A DNA stretch of 62,778 nucleotides from Mixta sp. Marseille-Q2659 (GTDB lineage: Bacteria; Pseudomonadota; Gammaproteobacteria; Enterobacterales; Enterobacteriaceae), in contig NZ_CALNWY010000023.1 of the NCBI RefSeq assembly GCF_940807255.1, positions 1-62,778 on the forward strand. Direction: 5' to 3'. The translations under genes and the position numbers were made by a program. Positions 49,270 to 60,691 of the stretch are shown in pieces. Position 1 is the first letter of the stretch. Each line of letters begins with the position of its first letter. Under the pieces are notes generated by a model. That model was given only the letters and a program-made list of their open reading frames with translations. It was not told where the DNA came from and did not search any database.

Positions 49270-51182
49270 TTTTCGGTCTCCTTTTTTGTTTTTTTAGTGC
49301 GGCGTTTTTGATTCCCGGCAGGTGCCGCCACGCCACGAAAAGCGCGCGCCGAGCTTTGCTGGCGCGCCAGGGCAATTAAGTCATGCAGTGTCGCCACCAG
49401 AGGTTGCATAAAGTCTTGATAGCGACAGCCCTTTTCGCTGATTTTCGTCAGCGTTGACTCCCAGTGTGCCGTCATATCAGGACGCGCCGCCATTTCAGGC
49501 AGGGAGTGAATGAGCGCCCTGCCCGCTTCGGTTGCATGAATATAACGCCCCTTTTTGCTCAGAAATGAGCGTCGGAACAGCAGTTCTATAATGCCGGCCC
49601 GCGTCGCCTCCGTTCCTAAACCATCGGTCGCACGCAGGATTTTCTTTAGATCTTTATCCTGTACAAAACGGGCAATACCGGTCATGGCGGATAACAGCGT
49701 CGCATCGGTAAAAGGACGCGGCGGCTGCGTTTGCTTTTCCGCTATTTCGCCTTTTTCGCACAGCAGCTCATCGCCTTTGGCCACCACCGGCAGCGGCGTA
49801 CCGTCATTCTCTTCATCCCGCTCTTTGCTGCCCAATAACGCACGCCAGCCAGCCTCCGCCAGAAAACGCGCTTTCGCAATAAATTTGCCGCCAGCAATAT
49901 CAAGCTCAATAACACATTTGCGATAAACCGCATCCGGGCAGAACTGCATCAGATACTGACGCGCGATCAGACCATAAATATTGGCTTCGTTCTCGGTCAA
50001 ATGTACGGTGCTGCTGCGAGCGGTAGGAATAATAGCGTGGTGAGCATCCACTTTTTTATCATCCCAGCAGCGGTTTTTACGATCGGTATCGAAATCGGCT
50101 GGCGTTTTCATCGCGGGCTGATGCACGCTAATTGCGTTTAATACTGCATGGCGACCCGCAAAATGTTCGTCCGGCAGATAACGGCTGTCGGATCGGGGAT
50201 AGGTAATCAGCTTATGGGTTTCATACAGACGCTGGCAGGTATCCAGCACCGTCTGGGCGCTTAAACCAAAACGTCTGGCCGCTTCAATTTGCAGGCTGGA
50301 GAGCGAAAACGGCAGCGGCGCCGTATCGTTTTCCCGCCTGTCCTGATAGCCGGTTACCAGCGCAGGCTTGCCGCCGATACGCGCCAGCACATGTTCCGCC
50401 AGCGGCCGATGCAGCAGCCTGCCCTCTTCATCCTGCCAGGGTTCGCAAGCATCGCTGGGCTGCCAGAGCGCGATAAACCGCTCTTCTTTCGGCGTCACGA
50501 TATGCGCTTTGACTTCGAAATAATCTTTCGGGATAAAGTTTTCAATCTCTTCATCGCGCCGCACCACCAGCCCCAAAACCGGCGTCTGTACGCGCCCGAC
50601 GGAAAGCACGCCGTCGTAACCAGCATTGCGCCCTAACAGCGTCCAGGCGCGTGTCATATTAATGCCGTACAGCCAATCGGCGCGCGCACGCGCCAGGGCC
50701 GATACGCACAGCGGGATAAACTCTTTATTTTGCCGCAGGCGGCCAATCGCACGCTCAACGGCCTGCGGATTGAGATCGTTAATCAAACAGCGCTGGACGT
50801 TTTCCCGCTTAGCTGCGGGCAGCGCCAGATAGTCCAGCACCTCGTCGACCAACAGCTGTCCTTCGCGATCCGGGTCGCCCGCATGAATCACTTCATCAGC
50901 CTGCTCCAGCAGCTTTTTAATTACATTTAGCTGCTTCGCCACCGAAGGGCGCGGTTGCAGGCGCCACTTTTCCGGCACAATCGGCAGATCGGCCAGCGAC
51001 CAGCGTGCATAGCGGCTGTCGTAGCTGTCAGGCTGCGCCTGCTCCAGCAGGTGACCAACGCACCAGGTAACAATTTGATCGTTGCCACAGGCGATATAGC
51101 CGTCACCGCGACGGTGCGGCTTCGGCAGGACATCAGCAATGGCGCGAGCCAGACTTGGCTTTTCAGCAATAAACAGGCGCAT
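49266..51182 (-). CDS. topB: DNA topoisomerase III
   Basis: 638 residues (E. coli 653). Type IA topoisomerase. Toprim '[20 protein letters not shown]' and acidic '[16 protein letters not shown]' near 103; catalytic Tyr in '[16 protein letters not shown]' near 328; decatenation-loop region around residues 240-255. It lacks zinc ribbons and ends in a basic tail ([13 protein letters not shown]). It decatenates replication intermediates with RecQ. 18 bases after selD and overlapping ynjH. Confidence 0.97.
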   Translation of the reverse strand: MRLFIAEKPSLARAIADVLPKPHRRGDGYIACGNDQIVTWCVGHLLEQAQPDSYDSRYARWSLADLPIVPEKWRLQPRPSVAKQLNVIKKLLEQADEVIHAGDPDREGQLLVDEVLDYLALPAAKRENVQRCLINDLNPQAVERAIGRLRQNKEFIPLCVSALARARADWLYGINMTRAWTLLGRNAGYDGVLSVGRVQTPVLGLVVRRDEEIENFIPKDYFEVKAHIVTPKEERFIALWQPSDACEPWQDEEGRLLHRPLAEHVLARIGGKPALVTGYQDRRENDTAPLPFSLSSLQIEAARRFGLSAQTVLDTCQRLYETHKLITYPRSDSRYLPDEHFAGRHAVLNAISVHQPAMKTPADFDTDRKNRCWDDKKVDAHHAIIPTARSSTVHLTENEANIYGLIARQYLMQFCPDAVYRKCVIELDIAGGKFIAKARFLAEAGWRALLGSKERDEENDGTPLPVVAKGDELLCEKGEIAEKQTQPPRPFTDATLLSAMTGIARFVQDKDLKKILRATDGLGTEATRAGIIELLFRRSFLSKKGRYIHATEAGRALIHSLPEMAARPDMTAHWESTLTKISEKGCRYQDFMQPLVATLHDLIALARQQSSARAFRGVAAPAGNQKRRTKKTKKETEK

Positions 51183-51200
51183 TAACGGGACAAAGCTCTC

Positions 51201-52244
51201 TCAGGGCAAAATTTCAATCAAAGGAAGGTTGGGCTGAGCGGGAAGCAATTCGCCGATCGCGCTAACGGAAAGCGCCAGATTTGCGGCCAGCGCCTGGAAA
51301 TCAAACACGGCATCAGCGCGTACGGCCACCAGCAAACCGCCGGACGTTTGCGGATCGCATAAAAGCTGACGCTGGGCGTCGCTCATCGCGCCGATCAGGT
51401 GTCCATAGCTGGCGAAATTCCGTCCGGTACCGCCGGGCACGCAGCCTGCAGCGATATAATCATCCACGCCGGGCAGACGCGGTACGGCGGAATAGTGAAT
51501 CTGCGCTCGTACGCCAGAACCCTGGCATATTTCGCTCAGATGGCCCAGCAGGCCAAAACCGGTCACATCGGTCATCGCCGTCACGCCAGGCAAACTGGCG
51601 AAATGCGCACCGGCGCTGTTTAGCTGGCACATAACGTCACGCGCCACGCCCTGGTGTTCCGGCTTTAGCTGCGATTTTTTCTCTGCGGTCGTTAACACGC
51701 CGACACCCAACGGCTTGGTTAAAAACAGCGTACAGCCAGCTTCCGCCGCGCTGTTTTTCTTCACCCGCTCGGTTGGCACGATGCCGGTCACCGCCAGGCC
51801 AAAAATCGGCTCCGGCGCATCGATGGAATGACCGCCAGCCAGCGCCATGCCGGCAGCATGACAAACGCTGCGCCCGCCTTCGATAACCTGCCGCGCAATA
51901 TCCGGCGCCAGCTTGTCCAGCGGCCAGCCGAGAATTGCAATCGCCATAATCGGTTTCCCGCCCATCGCATAAATATCGCTGATGGCATTGGTAGCGGCGA
52001 TCCGGCCAAAATCGAAAGGATCATCGACAATTGGCATAAAGAAGTCGGTGGTGCTGATGATGGCCGAGCCGTTACCGACATCATAGACGGCGGCATCATC
52101 ACGCGTTTCATTTCCTACCAGCAGTTGCGGATCGCGAAAAGCGGTCAGCTCGCTATGCAGAATGGTTTCCAGCACCTGGGGAGAAATTTTACAGCCGCAG
52201 CCAGCGCCGTGGCTGTACTGGGTTAAACGAATTGTCTGCTTCAT
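51201..52244 (-). CDS. selD: Selenophosphate synthetase
   Basis: 347 residues, the E. coli length, from ATG 52244 with GGAGTCACCC upstream. Active-site 'SHGAGCGCK' near the N-terminus: C16 and K19 correspond to E. coli C17 and K20, and C16 is Cys, not Sec. '[15 protein letters not shown]', '[20 protein letters not shown]' and '[16 protein letters not shown]' are family motifs. Makes selenophosphate from selenide and ATP for tRNA(Sec) charging and 2-selenouridine. Between ydjA and topB, as in E. coli. Confidence 0.97.
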   Translation of the reverse strand: MKQTIRLTQYSHGAGCGCKISPQVLETILHSELTAFRDPQLLVGNETRDDAAVYDVGNGSAIISTTDFFMPIVDDPFDFGRIAATNAISDIYAMGGKPIMAIAILGWPLDKLAPDIARQVIEGGRSVCHAAGMALAGGHSIDAPEPIFGLAVTGIVPTERVKKNSAAEAGCTLFLTKPLGVGVLTTAEKKSQLKPEHQGVARDVMCQLNSAGAHFASLPGVTAMTDVTGFGLLGHLSEICQGSGVRAQIHYSAVPRLPGVDDYIAAGCVPGGTGRNFASYGHLIGAMSDAQRQLLCDPQTSGGLLVAVRADAVFDFQALAANLALSVSAIGELLPAQPNLPLIEILP

Positions 52245-52325
52245 GGGTGACTCCTTCATCCGCATCACTGCTGCATATGGTAACGCGTTCACCCTGGCGT
52301 GATAAGCCATCCCTGAAATGGAGAG

Positions 52326-52356
52326 AATAAAAAGCAGGGCGAAAGCCTACCCTGCC
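52326..52356 (-). terminator. Hairpin after ydjA
   Basis: GCAGGG (52334-52339) and CCCTGC (52350-52355). Read leftwards it is followed by TTTTTATT. A terminator or attenuator between ydjA and selD. Confidence 0.65.
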
Positions 52357-52377
52357 AAAATAAACGCCTCCGGTCTG

Positions 52378-52929
52378 TCAGAAATAACTGACAAACGGAG
52401 CGGTATCGGGAGGTAATACCGTAGTGGAAGATTTTAGCTGCGGTGTGCCGAGATAGAGGAAACCAACAATCGCATCCTGCTCGCGGCAGTTAAAGGCCGC
52501 TCTGACGGCATCATTATCAGTCCATGCGCCGCTGCGCCAGATACCGTTAAAGCCCTGCGCGGCGGCGGCCATTTGCATCGCCATCACGGCGCAGCCCGCT
52601 GAAAGCAGCTGTTCCCAGCGCGGCACTTTATGATGTTCTTCGCAATGCGCTACAACCGTGATAATCATCGGCGCGCGAAACGGCGACTGTTTTGCCTTTT
52701 CAATCGCTTTCTCATCCATATTGCCGTCGCGCGCGGCCTGCTCTAACAGCGCACTGAAACGTTCAAGCCCCTGCTTTTCAATAATATGAAAGCGCCATGG
52801 CTGTAGCGTACCGTGATCCGGCGCGCGCATACCGGCACGCAAAATATTGTCCAGCGCCTCGCCCTGCGGGGCTGGCTCAGCTAAGCGCGACGCGGAACGG
52901 CGGTTAACCAGTAAATCCAGTGCATCCAT
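52378..52929 (-). CDS. ydjA: Nitroreductase-family protein YdjA
   Basis: 183 residues, the E. coli length. Minimal FMN-dependent nitroreductase fold, with FMN contacts in '[16 protein letters not shown]' near the N-terminus, '[14 protein letters not shown]' near residue 33 and 'GFLYLGTP' near 155. Physiological substrate unknown. First of the ydjA-selD-topB-ynjH leftward group, divergent from sppA. Confidence 0.95.
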   Translation of the reverse strand: MDALDLLVNRRSASRLAEPAPQGEALDNILRAGMRAPDHGTLQPWRFHIIEKQGLERFSALLEQAARDGNMDEKAIEKAKQSPFRAPMIITVVAHCEEHHKVPRWEQLLSAGCAVMAMQMAAAAQGFNGIWRSGAWTDNDAVRAAFNCREQDAIVGFLYLGTPQLKSSTTVLPPDTAPFVSYF

Positions 52930-53101
52930 TTATGCCTCCTGATAATGATTAGCATTCGTTGCAAACTAACACAGGCTGACGTTTTGTTACAGCCGCGCGC
53001 GATTTCCTGCTGACTTTTGCCCTACTGCTCTTTAGGATGTGGATGAAATTCTGGCAGAAAAGCTAATTTTCTGCGATCTGTCTGATGATTATGGAGAAAA
53101 C

Positions 53102-54962
53102 ATGCGCACGTTGTGGCGAATCATAACAGGCTTTTTTAAATGGACATGGCGGGTGCTGAACTTCATCCGTGAGTGCATCCTTAACTTATTCCTGATTTTC
53201 TTGCTGCTGGTTGGCGTCGGGATCTGGCTACAGGTTAAAAACGCCAGCGCGCCGGTTGAAGTGCCGCGCGGCGCGCTGAAAGTTGATCTTTCCGGCGTGG
53301 TGGTAGATAAGCCTTCAGTCAGCAATAAGCTGAGCAAAATCGGTCGCCAGCTGTTAGGTGCCAGCAGCGATCGTCTGAAAGAAAACTCACTGTTTGACGT
53401 GGTCGCCGCCATCAGGCAGGCCAAAGCGGATCAGAAAATTACCGGTATCGTGCTGGATCTGCGTAATTTTGCTGGCGCCGATCAGCCTTCTGCAATATAT
53501 CGGCAAAGCGCTGCGGGAATTCCGCGACAGCGGCAAGCCGATTTATGCCAGCGGCGACAGCTACAGCCAGGCGCAATATTATCTGGCCAGCTTCGCCAAT
53601 AAGATCTACCTGGCGCCACAGGGTACGGTCGATCTGCACGGCTTCGCCACTAATACGCTTTACTATAAAACCCTGCTCGACAAGCTGAAGGTCACCTCCC
53701 ATGTGTTTCGCGTTGGCACCTACAAATCGGCCGTTGAGCCTTTCCTGCGCGATGATATGTCACCCGCCGCGCGCGAAGCGGACAGCCGTTGGGTTGGCGA
53801 GCTGTGGCAAAATTACCTGAACACCGTCGCCGCAAACCGCCAGATTACGCCGCAGCAGCTTTTCCCTGGCGCTCAGGGTTTGTTGAGCGGACTGCAAAAA
53901 ACCGGCGGCGATACTGCGCTGTATGCGAAAGAGAATAAGCTGGTGGATCAGCTGGCGACGCGCGCTGAAACCGAGCAGCTGTTTGCCAAACAGTTTGGCT
54001 GGGACAAGCAGGATCAGGATTACAACGCCATCAGCATTTATGACTATCCGGTACAGGATCAGTCTCACCAGAACGGTAACATCGCGGTGATCCTGGCAAC
54101 GGGCGCGATTATGGATGGCGAAGAAACGCCGGGCTCTGTTGGCGGCGATACTACCGCTGCGCAGATCCGCGAGGCGCGACTCGATCCTAATATTAAAGCA
54201 ATTGTTTTTCGCGTTAACAGCCCTGGCGGCAGCGTAACCGCATCGGAAGTCGTGCGCCAGGAGCTGGCGGCGGCACGTGCGGCAGGCAAGCCGGTTGTGG
54301 TTTCTATGGGCGGCATGGCGGCCTCTGGCGGCTACTGGATTTCAACGCCGGCTAATTACATTATTGCCAGCCCATCAACGCTGACCGGCTCGATTGGCAT
54401 TTTTGGCGTGATTAATACCGTTGAGAATTCGCTGGATGCTATTGGCGTCCATACCGATGGCGTGGCCACTTCGCCGCTGGCAGATGTCGCCAGCACAAAG
54501 GCGCTACCGCCCGAAGTGCAGCAGATGATGCAGCTCAGCATCGAAAACGGCTATCACAACTTTATCGGCCTGGTCGCCAAAGCCCGTCAGAAAACGCCTG
54601 AGCAGATCGATCAGATCGCTCAGGGCCACGTCTGGACAGGTGAAGATGCGAAGTCAAACGGGCTGGTTGATGCGCTGGGCGATTTCGACGATGCGGTGAC
54701 CAAAGCGGCCGAGCTGGCAAAAGTGAAAGTAAAAGATGTTCAGCTGAACTGGTTTGCCGATGAACCCGCCTTTATCGATATGGTGCTGGGCCAGATGGAT
54801 GCGTCGGTAAGCGCAATGCTGCCGGCCACGCTGAAAGCGTTACTGCCTGCGCCGATGGCGGATGTGGTGAGCGCGGTAAAACAGCAGCCTGGCCTGTTTG
54901 GTGAGTTGAACGATCCGCAAAACCGTTACGCTATCTGCCTGACCTGCGGCGAGATACGCTAA
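53102..54962 (+). pseudogene. sppA: sppA (protease IV) with a two-base deletion
   Basis: From ATG 53102 the frame gives MRTLWRIITGFFKWTWRVLN, a transmembrane anchor and the start of the N-terminal S49 domain up to 'NFAGADQPS', then goes out of frame near 53486-53492. The remainder ([20 protein letters not shown] ... CLTCGEIR) is in another frame to 54962. E. coli reads GGDQPSMQYIGKALKEFRD, so two bases (probably one CT of a CTCT) are missing. The catalytic lysine ('[11 protein letters not shown]') and serine ('[13 protein letters not shown]') both survive. Repaired, it would be about 620 residues (E. coli 618). SppA digests cleaved signal peptides. Confidence 0.9.
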
Positions 54963-54967
54963 CCTTT

Positions 54968-54998
54968 CAGCCCGACCAGTCTCTTGCTGGTCGGGCTG
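54968..54998 (+). terminator. Hairpin after sppA
   Basis: CAGCCCGACCAG (54968-54979), seven-base loop, CTGGTCGGGCTG (54987-54998); 12 perfect pairs, U-tract weak (CTCTTCCC). Confidence 0.7.
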
Positions 54999-55056
54999 CT
55001 CTTCCCGATGCTTTACCGTATACTTGCGGTTTTACTCCTGAGCTGAGTCGCTTTTC

Positions 55057-56070
55057 ATGCAGAAAAAGTCCATTTACGTTGCTTATACCGGCGGCACCAT
55101 TGGTATGCAGCGCTCTGAGCAAGGCTATATTCCGGTTTCTGGTCATCTGCAACAGCAGCTGGCAGCGATGCCGGAATTCCATCGCCCTGAAATGCCTGGT
55201 TTTACGATTCATGAATATCAGCCGCTGATCGATTCCTCTGATATGACGCCGCAGGACTGGCAGGCTATCGCTGAGGATATTCAACGCAATTACGATCGCT
55301 ATGATGGTTTTGTCATCCTGCATGGCACCGACACCATGGCGTTCACCGCTTCCGCCCTCTCTTTTATGCTGGAAAACCTGGCGAAGCCGGTAATTGTGAC
55401 CGGGTCACAAATCCCGCTGGCGGAGCTGCGTTCCGACGGTCAGCAAAACCTGCTTAACGCGCTGTTCGTGGCGGCCAATTATCCAGTCAAAGAAGTTACG
55501 CTGTTTTTTAACAATACGCTTTATCGCGGCAACCGTACCACCAAAGCCCATGCGGATGGCTTTAATGCATTTGCCTCTCCTAATCTGCCGCCGCTGCTGG
55601 AAGCCGGTATCCATATTCGCCGCCTGAATACGCCGCCTGCGCCGCAGGGCGAAGGCGAACTTATCGTACATCCGATTACGCCGCAGCCAATTGGCGTCGT
55701 CACCATCTATCCGGGCATTTCAGCGGACGTGGTGCGTAACTTCCTGCGTCAGCCGGTAAAAGCGCTGATTTTACGTTCATACGGCGTTGGCAATGCGCCG
55801 CAGAACACTGAATTTTTGGCTGAACTGCGGGCGGCAGCGGATCGCGGCATCGTGGTCGTCAATCTGACGCAATGTATGTCAGGTAAAGTCAATATGGGCG
55901 GTTACGCAACCGGAAATGCGCTGGCGCATGCTGGCGTTATCGGCGGCTTTGATATGACGGTGGAAGCGACCCTTACCAAGCTGCACTATTTGCTCAGCCA
56001 GCCGTTAACCTGTGATGAAGTTCGGCGGCTGATGCAGGTAGATCTGCGCGGCGAGCTGACTTCTCATTAA
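55057..56070 (+). CDS. ansA: Cytoplasmic L-asparaginase I
   Basis: 337 residues (E. coli 338). No signal peptide, unlike AnsB. T14 in 'YTGGTIGMQRS' and T91-D92 in 'ILHGTDTMAFTASAL' form the two catalytic threonine sites; K163-type lysine is in 'YRGNRTTKAHADGFNAF'. Hydrolyses asparagine to aspartate and ammonia; low affinity, cytosolic. Followed after 14 bases by pncA, probably co-transcribed. Confidence 0.97.
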   Translation: MQKKSIYVAYTGGTIGMQRSEQGYIPVSGHLQQQLAAMPEFHRPEMPGFTIHEYQPLIDSSDMTPQDWQAIAEDIQRNYDRYDGFVILHGTDTMAFTASALSFMLENLAKPVIVTGSQIPLAELRSDGQQNLLNALFVAANYPVKEVTLFFNNTLYRGNRTTKAHADGFNAFASPNLPPLLEAGIHIRRLNTPPAPQGEGELIVHPITPQPIGVVTIYPGISADVVRNFLRQPVKALILRSYGVGNAPQNTEFLAELRAAADRGIVVVNLTQCMSGKVNMGGYATGNALAHAGVIGGFDMTVEATLTKLHYLLSQPLTCDEVRRLMQVDLRGELTSH

Positions 56071-56084
56071 TCGCGGAGATCGTT

Positions 56085-56696
56085 ATGACTCAGGCTCTGA
56101 TCCTTATCGATTTGCAAAATGACTTTTGTCCCGGCGGCGCGCTGGCGGTAGACGACGGCGATGCAACGATAGCCGTGGCGAATCGGCTGGCAGCGGAGTT
56201 TCATCAGCGCGGCGAGCCGGTTATTGCGACGCAGGACTGGCATCCGGCCAGGCACGGCAGTTTTGCCTCCGTTTCTGGCGAAGCGGTGAATACGCTGGGC
56301 GAGTTGAACGGCCTGCCGCAGATTTGGTGGCCCGATCATGCCATCCAGCATACGCCAGGCGCAGATTTTCATCCGGCGCTGGATCGCACGCTGATTGATG
56401 CGGTATTTCATAAAGGCGAGCAGCCGGATATTGACAGCTATAGCGCCTTTTTCGATAACGGTCATCGTCGTCAAACCGGACTTGATGTCTGGCTACGCGA
56501 GCGGGGAATCACGCGCCTGGTGATGATGGGATTAGCTACCGATTACTGCGTGAAATTTAGCGTACTGGATGCGCTACAGCTGGGTTATGAAGTAGAAGTC
56601 ATTGCCGAAGGCTGTCGCGGCGTCAATCTGCAGCCGCAGGACAGTGCGCAGGCATTAGCGGATATGGCGACCAGCGGCGCGCTGATCCGCCAGTAA
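56085..56696 (+). CDS. pncA: Nicotinamidase
   Basis: 203 residues, slightly shorter than E. coli (213). Isochorismatase-like fold with triad D9 ('LILIDLQNDF'), K110 ('VFHKGEQPD') and C155 ('GLATDYCVKFS'). Metal ligands D51, H53 ('TQDWHPARHG') and H85. Converts nicotinamide to nicotinate for NAD salvage, and also hydrolyses pyrazinamide. ATG follows a CGGAGATCG ribosome site just after ansA. Confidence 0.96.
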   Translation: MTQALILIDLQNDFCPGGALAVDDGDATIAVANRLAAEFHQRGEPVIATQDWHPARHGSFASVSGEAVNTLGELNGLPQIWWPDHAIQHTPGADFHPALDRTLIDAVFHKGEQPDIDSYSAFFDNGHRRQTGLDVWLRERGITRLVMMGLATDYCVKFSVLDALQLGYEVEVIAEGCRGVNLQPQDSAQALADMATSGALIRQ

Positions 56697-56725
56697 TCTG
56701 ATTATCCCGCCAGCAGGCGGGATAA

Positions 56726-57007
56726 TTATTGCAAAGTGATGCGCGTGACGTTGTCACCGATGCCGAACTCTTCCTTAAGCTCGCGTTTGGTGCGGGTAAC
56801 CAGCTCACCGCCCTGCCCAATACTCATATGCTGTGGTTGATGGTTATGGCGCGCCTGCCACAGCATCACCAGCTGCATACAGTTCTCTTTTTGCTCTTCC
56901 GTCAGCGCCACGCCGTCCGGCCATTTGCCAATTTCCACCGCCGTGACCAGACGTTGGTAAATATCCGGCGTCATCGCCTCGACCATCGCATTGAGTTCAG
57001 ATTTCAT
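56726..57007 (-). CDS. yeaC: DUF1315 family protein YeaC
   Basis: 93 residues (E. coli 90). Core 'MTPDIYQRLVTAVEIGKWPD' followed by 'GVALTEEQKENCMQLVMLWQ' matches E. coli YeaC closely. Small soluble protein with no assigned role. The gene starts four bases after the msrB stop, so it is coupled to msrB as in E. coli. Confidence 0.94.
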   Translation of the reverse strand: MKSELNAMVEAMTPDIYQRLVTAVEIGKWPDGVALTEEQKENCMQLVMLWQARHNHQPQHMSIGQGGELVTRTKRELKEEFGIGDNVTRITLQ

Positions 57008-57011
57008 CGTC

Positions 57012-57419
57012 TTAACCTTTTATCTGATTGCCGTCATTATCGCTGAAGCTTAACGCGGCGGAGTTCACGCAGTAGCGCTCACCGGTCGGTTGCGGGCCAT
57101 CCGGGAAAACATGACCCAGATGCGCATCGCAATTGCCGCAGCGAATTTCAATGCGTTGCATACCGTGCGAGTTATCTTCCAGATAGTGAATCGAGTCTTC
57201 GCTATAAGGCTGATAAAAGCTGGGCCAGCCGCAACCCGAATCATATTTAGTTTCGGATAAGAACAGCGGCGCGTTGCAAATCAGACAGTGATACAGGCCA
57301 TCCGCTTTGTTATGCAGCAGAGCGCCGCTAAACGGCGGTTCGGTGCCGCGCTGCTGCGTGACATAAAGCTGCATTTCACTGAGCTGGTTATCCGGCGTAC
57401 GATCATATTCTTTAGCCAT
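57012..57419 (-). CDS. msrB: Peptide methionine-R-sulfoxide reductase
   Basis: 135 residues from the inner ATG at 57419 ([20 protein letters not shown]). The upstream ATG (57428) is preceded by a GAG placed too close, so 57419 is preferred. Four zinc-binding cysteines are in 'CLICNAPL' and 'CGNCDAHLG'; the catalytic cysteine is in '[13 protein letters not shown]', and '[10 protein letters not shown]' is the substrate motif. Reduces the R-sulfoxide of methionine in oxidised proteins. First gene of msrB-yeaC, divergent from gapA. Confidence 0.95.
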   Translation of the reverse strand: MAKEYDRTPDNQLSEMQLYVTQQRGTEPPFSGALLHNKADGLYHCLICNAPLFLSETKYDSGCGWPSFYQPYSEDSIHYLEDNSHGMQRIEIRCGNCDAHLGHVFPDGPQPTGERYCVNSAALSFSDNDGNQIKG

Positions 57420-58760
<1,341 letters not shown>

Positions 58761-58784
58761 GCAGCGTTGACAGACTAAGCTTAG

Positions 58785-58812
58785 AGGGCGACTACGGTCG
58801 CCCTTTTTTATC
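58785..58812 (+). terminator. gapA terminator
   Basis: AGGGCGAC (58785-58792), loop TACG, GTCGCCCT (58797-58804), then TTTTTAT. Confidence 0.92.
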
Positions 58813-58837
58813 GTCTGAATTCCAGCAAGGTAATATC

Positions 58838-59716
58838 ATGACCGAAAAAATCTTTTCGCTTCCCGTGGTTAACCAGCTCTCCCCTTACCTGAGTCAGCGT
58901 CAGATCGGCGATCTGCCGGTCATTGTCGTCAATCATCCGAAAGTACGCGCCGCTATTACGCTGCAGGGCGCACAGCTGATCGCCTGGCAGCCGCACGGCG
59001 AACAACCGGTTATCTGGCTGAGCGAGAAAACGGCGTTTACCAGCGGTAAAGCGATTCGCGGCGGCGTGCCGATCTGCTGGCCCTGGTTTGGCCCGGCGGG
59101 CCAGCCGTCGCACGGTTTTGCCCGCAACCTGCCCTGGACGCTCTCTGCTCACGATGAAAACAGTGACAATGTTATGCTGACGCTGGTGCTTGAAAGCAAT
59201 GAGCAAACCAAAGCGCTGTGGCCTCATGAGTTTACGCTGTTTGCCCGTTTTCGCCTGGGCGAGCATTGTGAAATTGAACTGGAAGCGCACGGCGACTATC
59301 AGTCCAGCGGCGCCCTGCACAGCTATTTCCAGGTTGCAGACATCAATCAGGTGGAAGTCAGCGGTCTGGGGACGCACTTTATCGATAAGGTTAACGACGG
59401 CGCAGAGGGTTCTTCGGTGGACGGTAAACAGCGTTATGCGGGACAGGTTGACCGTATTTACACGCAGCCGGAGGATTGCAGCCTGATTCATGATAAAGCA
59501 GGTCAGCGCATCCTTGAGATTTATCACCATCACCACAGCGATGTGGTGACATGGAATCCTGGCGTGGAATTATCCTGTAGCATGAGCGATATGGCCAATG
59601 AGGGTTTTCAAACCATGGTCTGCGTGGAAACGGCACGCATCAGCTCGCCCATGAAAAGCGCGCCGGAAAAACCTGCTCGTCTGGCTACCACGTTCCGCCT
59701 GCGGAAAAAACGCTAA
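58838..59716 (+). CDS. yeaD: Glucose-6-phosphate 1-epimerase-like protein YeaD
   Basis: 292 residues (E. coli 294). Galactose-mutarotase superfamily: 'GAQLIAWQPHGEQPVIWLSE' near residue 47, 'IRGGVPICWPWFGP' near 74, and the catalytic His/Glu region 'GALHSYFQVADI' near 158 and 'WNPGVELSCSMSD'. Interconverts alpha and beta anomers of hexose 6-phosphates. Beside gapA, as in E. coli. Confidence 0.95.
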   Translation: MTEKIFSLPVVNQLSPYLSQRQIGDLPVIVVNHPKVRAAITLQGAQLIAWQPHGEQPVIWLSEKTAFTSGKAIRGGVPICWPWFGPAGQPSHGFARNLPWTLSAHDENSDNVMLTLVLESNEQTKALWPHEFTLFARFRLGEHCEIELEAHGDYQSSGALHSYFQVADINQVEVSGLGTHFIDKVNDGAEGSSVDGKQRYAGQVDRIYTQPEDCSLIHDKAGQRILEIYHHHHSDVVTWNPGVELSCSMSDMANEGFQTMVCVETARISSPMKSAPEKPARLATTFRLRKKR

Positions 59717-59733
59717 GCCAGCTTCACCATGCT

Positions 59734-59763
59734 AAAAAAGCCGGGCAATTGCCCGGCTTTTTT
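59734..59763. terminator. Bidirectional terminator between yeaD and yeaE
   Basis: AAAAAAGCCGGGC (59734-59746), loop AATT, GCCCGGCTTTTTT (59751-59763); serves both convergent genes. Confidence 0.93.
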
Positions 59764-60615
59764 CTACACAACGTCCAGCGGCTGTTTACTCTGCGGTGGC
59801 GGAAACAAACGATCCATTATCGTTAGCTGCTCGTCATTCAGCGTGATTGTCAGCGCGGCGGCATTTTCCTGCACATGTTTAATGCTGCTGGCTTTCGGAA
59901 TCGCCATCACGCCTGGCCGACGAATAACCCAGGCCAACAGTAGCTGCGCGACGCTAATGCCCTGCTGCTGCGCCATAGCGTGCAATTCGGGGTGCGACAT
60001 TAAATCATGACGCAGACGGCCTGCCTGAGCCAGCGGACAATAAGCCATTACCGGCAGATGGCGCGCTTCACAGGCGGGCAGCAGATCGAACTCAATGCCG
60101 CGTGAAGCCAGATGATACAGCACCTGATTGGCGGCGCAGGCGTTACCGCCCTGCTCCTGCCAGAGTTCCTGCATATCACCGAGATCAAAATTGGAGACGC
60201 CCCAGCGACGGATTTTCCCCTGCTGCTGCAGCTTTTCCATGGCGCTAATGGTTTCCTCAAGCGGAATATTACCGCGCCAGTGCAGCAGATAGAGATCGAG
60301 GTAGTCGGTTTGCAGGCGCTTCAGGCTGCGCTCGCAAGCCTCAATCGCTTCATCTGACCCGGCGTGCCAGGGATAAAACTTCGAAACCAGCCAGGCGCGA
60401 TCCCGTCGTCCCTGCAGCGCTTCGCCAACTACCTTTTCAGCGCCGCCGTCCGCGTACATCTCAGCGGTATCAATGACCGTCAAGCCGCACTCAAGGCCTT
60501 CCTGCAAAGCGGCCACTTCCTGCTGGCGCAGGTCAGCTTTTTCACCCATGTACCAGGTGCCCTGGCCGATAGCGGGCAACATTAAATCCGGGGAAAATCG
60601 TACTTTTTTGCTCAT
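59764..60615 (-). CDS. yeaE: Aldo/keto reductase YeaE
   Basis: 283 residues (E. coli 284) from ATG 60615, preceded by AAGGAGAGATC; the upstream ATG at 60630 overlaps that ribosome site. TIM-barrel AKR with tetrad Asp-Tyr in 'VIDTAEMYADGGAEKVVGEAL', Lys in 'WLVSKFYPW', and His in 'YLLHWRGNIP'. E. coli YeaE reduces methylglyoxal using NADPH. Confidence 0.95.
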   Translation of the reverse strand: MSKKVRFSPDLMLPAIGQGTWYMGEKADLRQQEVAALQEGLECGLTVIDTAEMYADGGAEKVVGEALQGRRDRAWLVSKFYPWHAGSDEAIEACERSLKRLQTDYLDLYLLHWRGNIPLEETISAMEKLQQQGKIRRWGVSNFDLGDMQELWQEQGGNACAANQVLYHLASRGIEFDLLPACEARHLPVMAYCPLAQAGRLRHDLMSHPELHAMAQQQGISVAQLLLAWVIRRPGVMAIPKASSIKHVQENAAALTITLNDEQLTIMDRLFPPPQSKQPLDVV

Positions 60616-60691
60616 GATCTCTCCTTGCACATTAAGCGAACCCTAATCAGGTGCAAACGGAGCGGTAAACGCCCCGTTTTAGCGCATCAGG

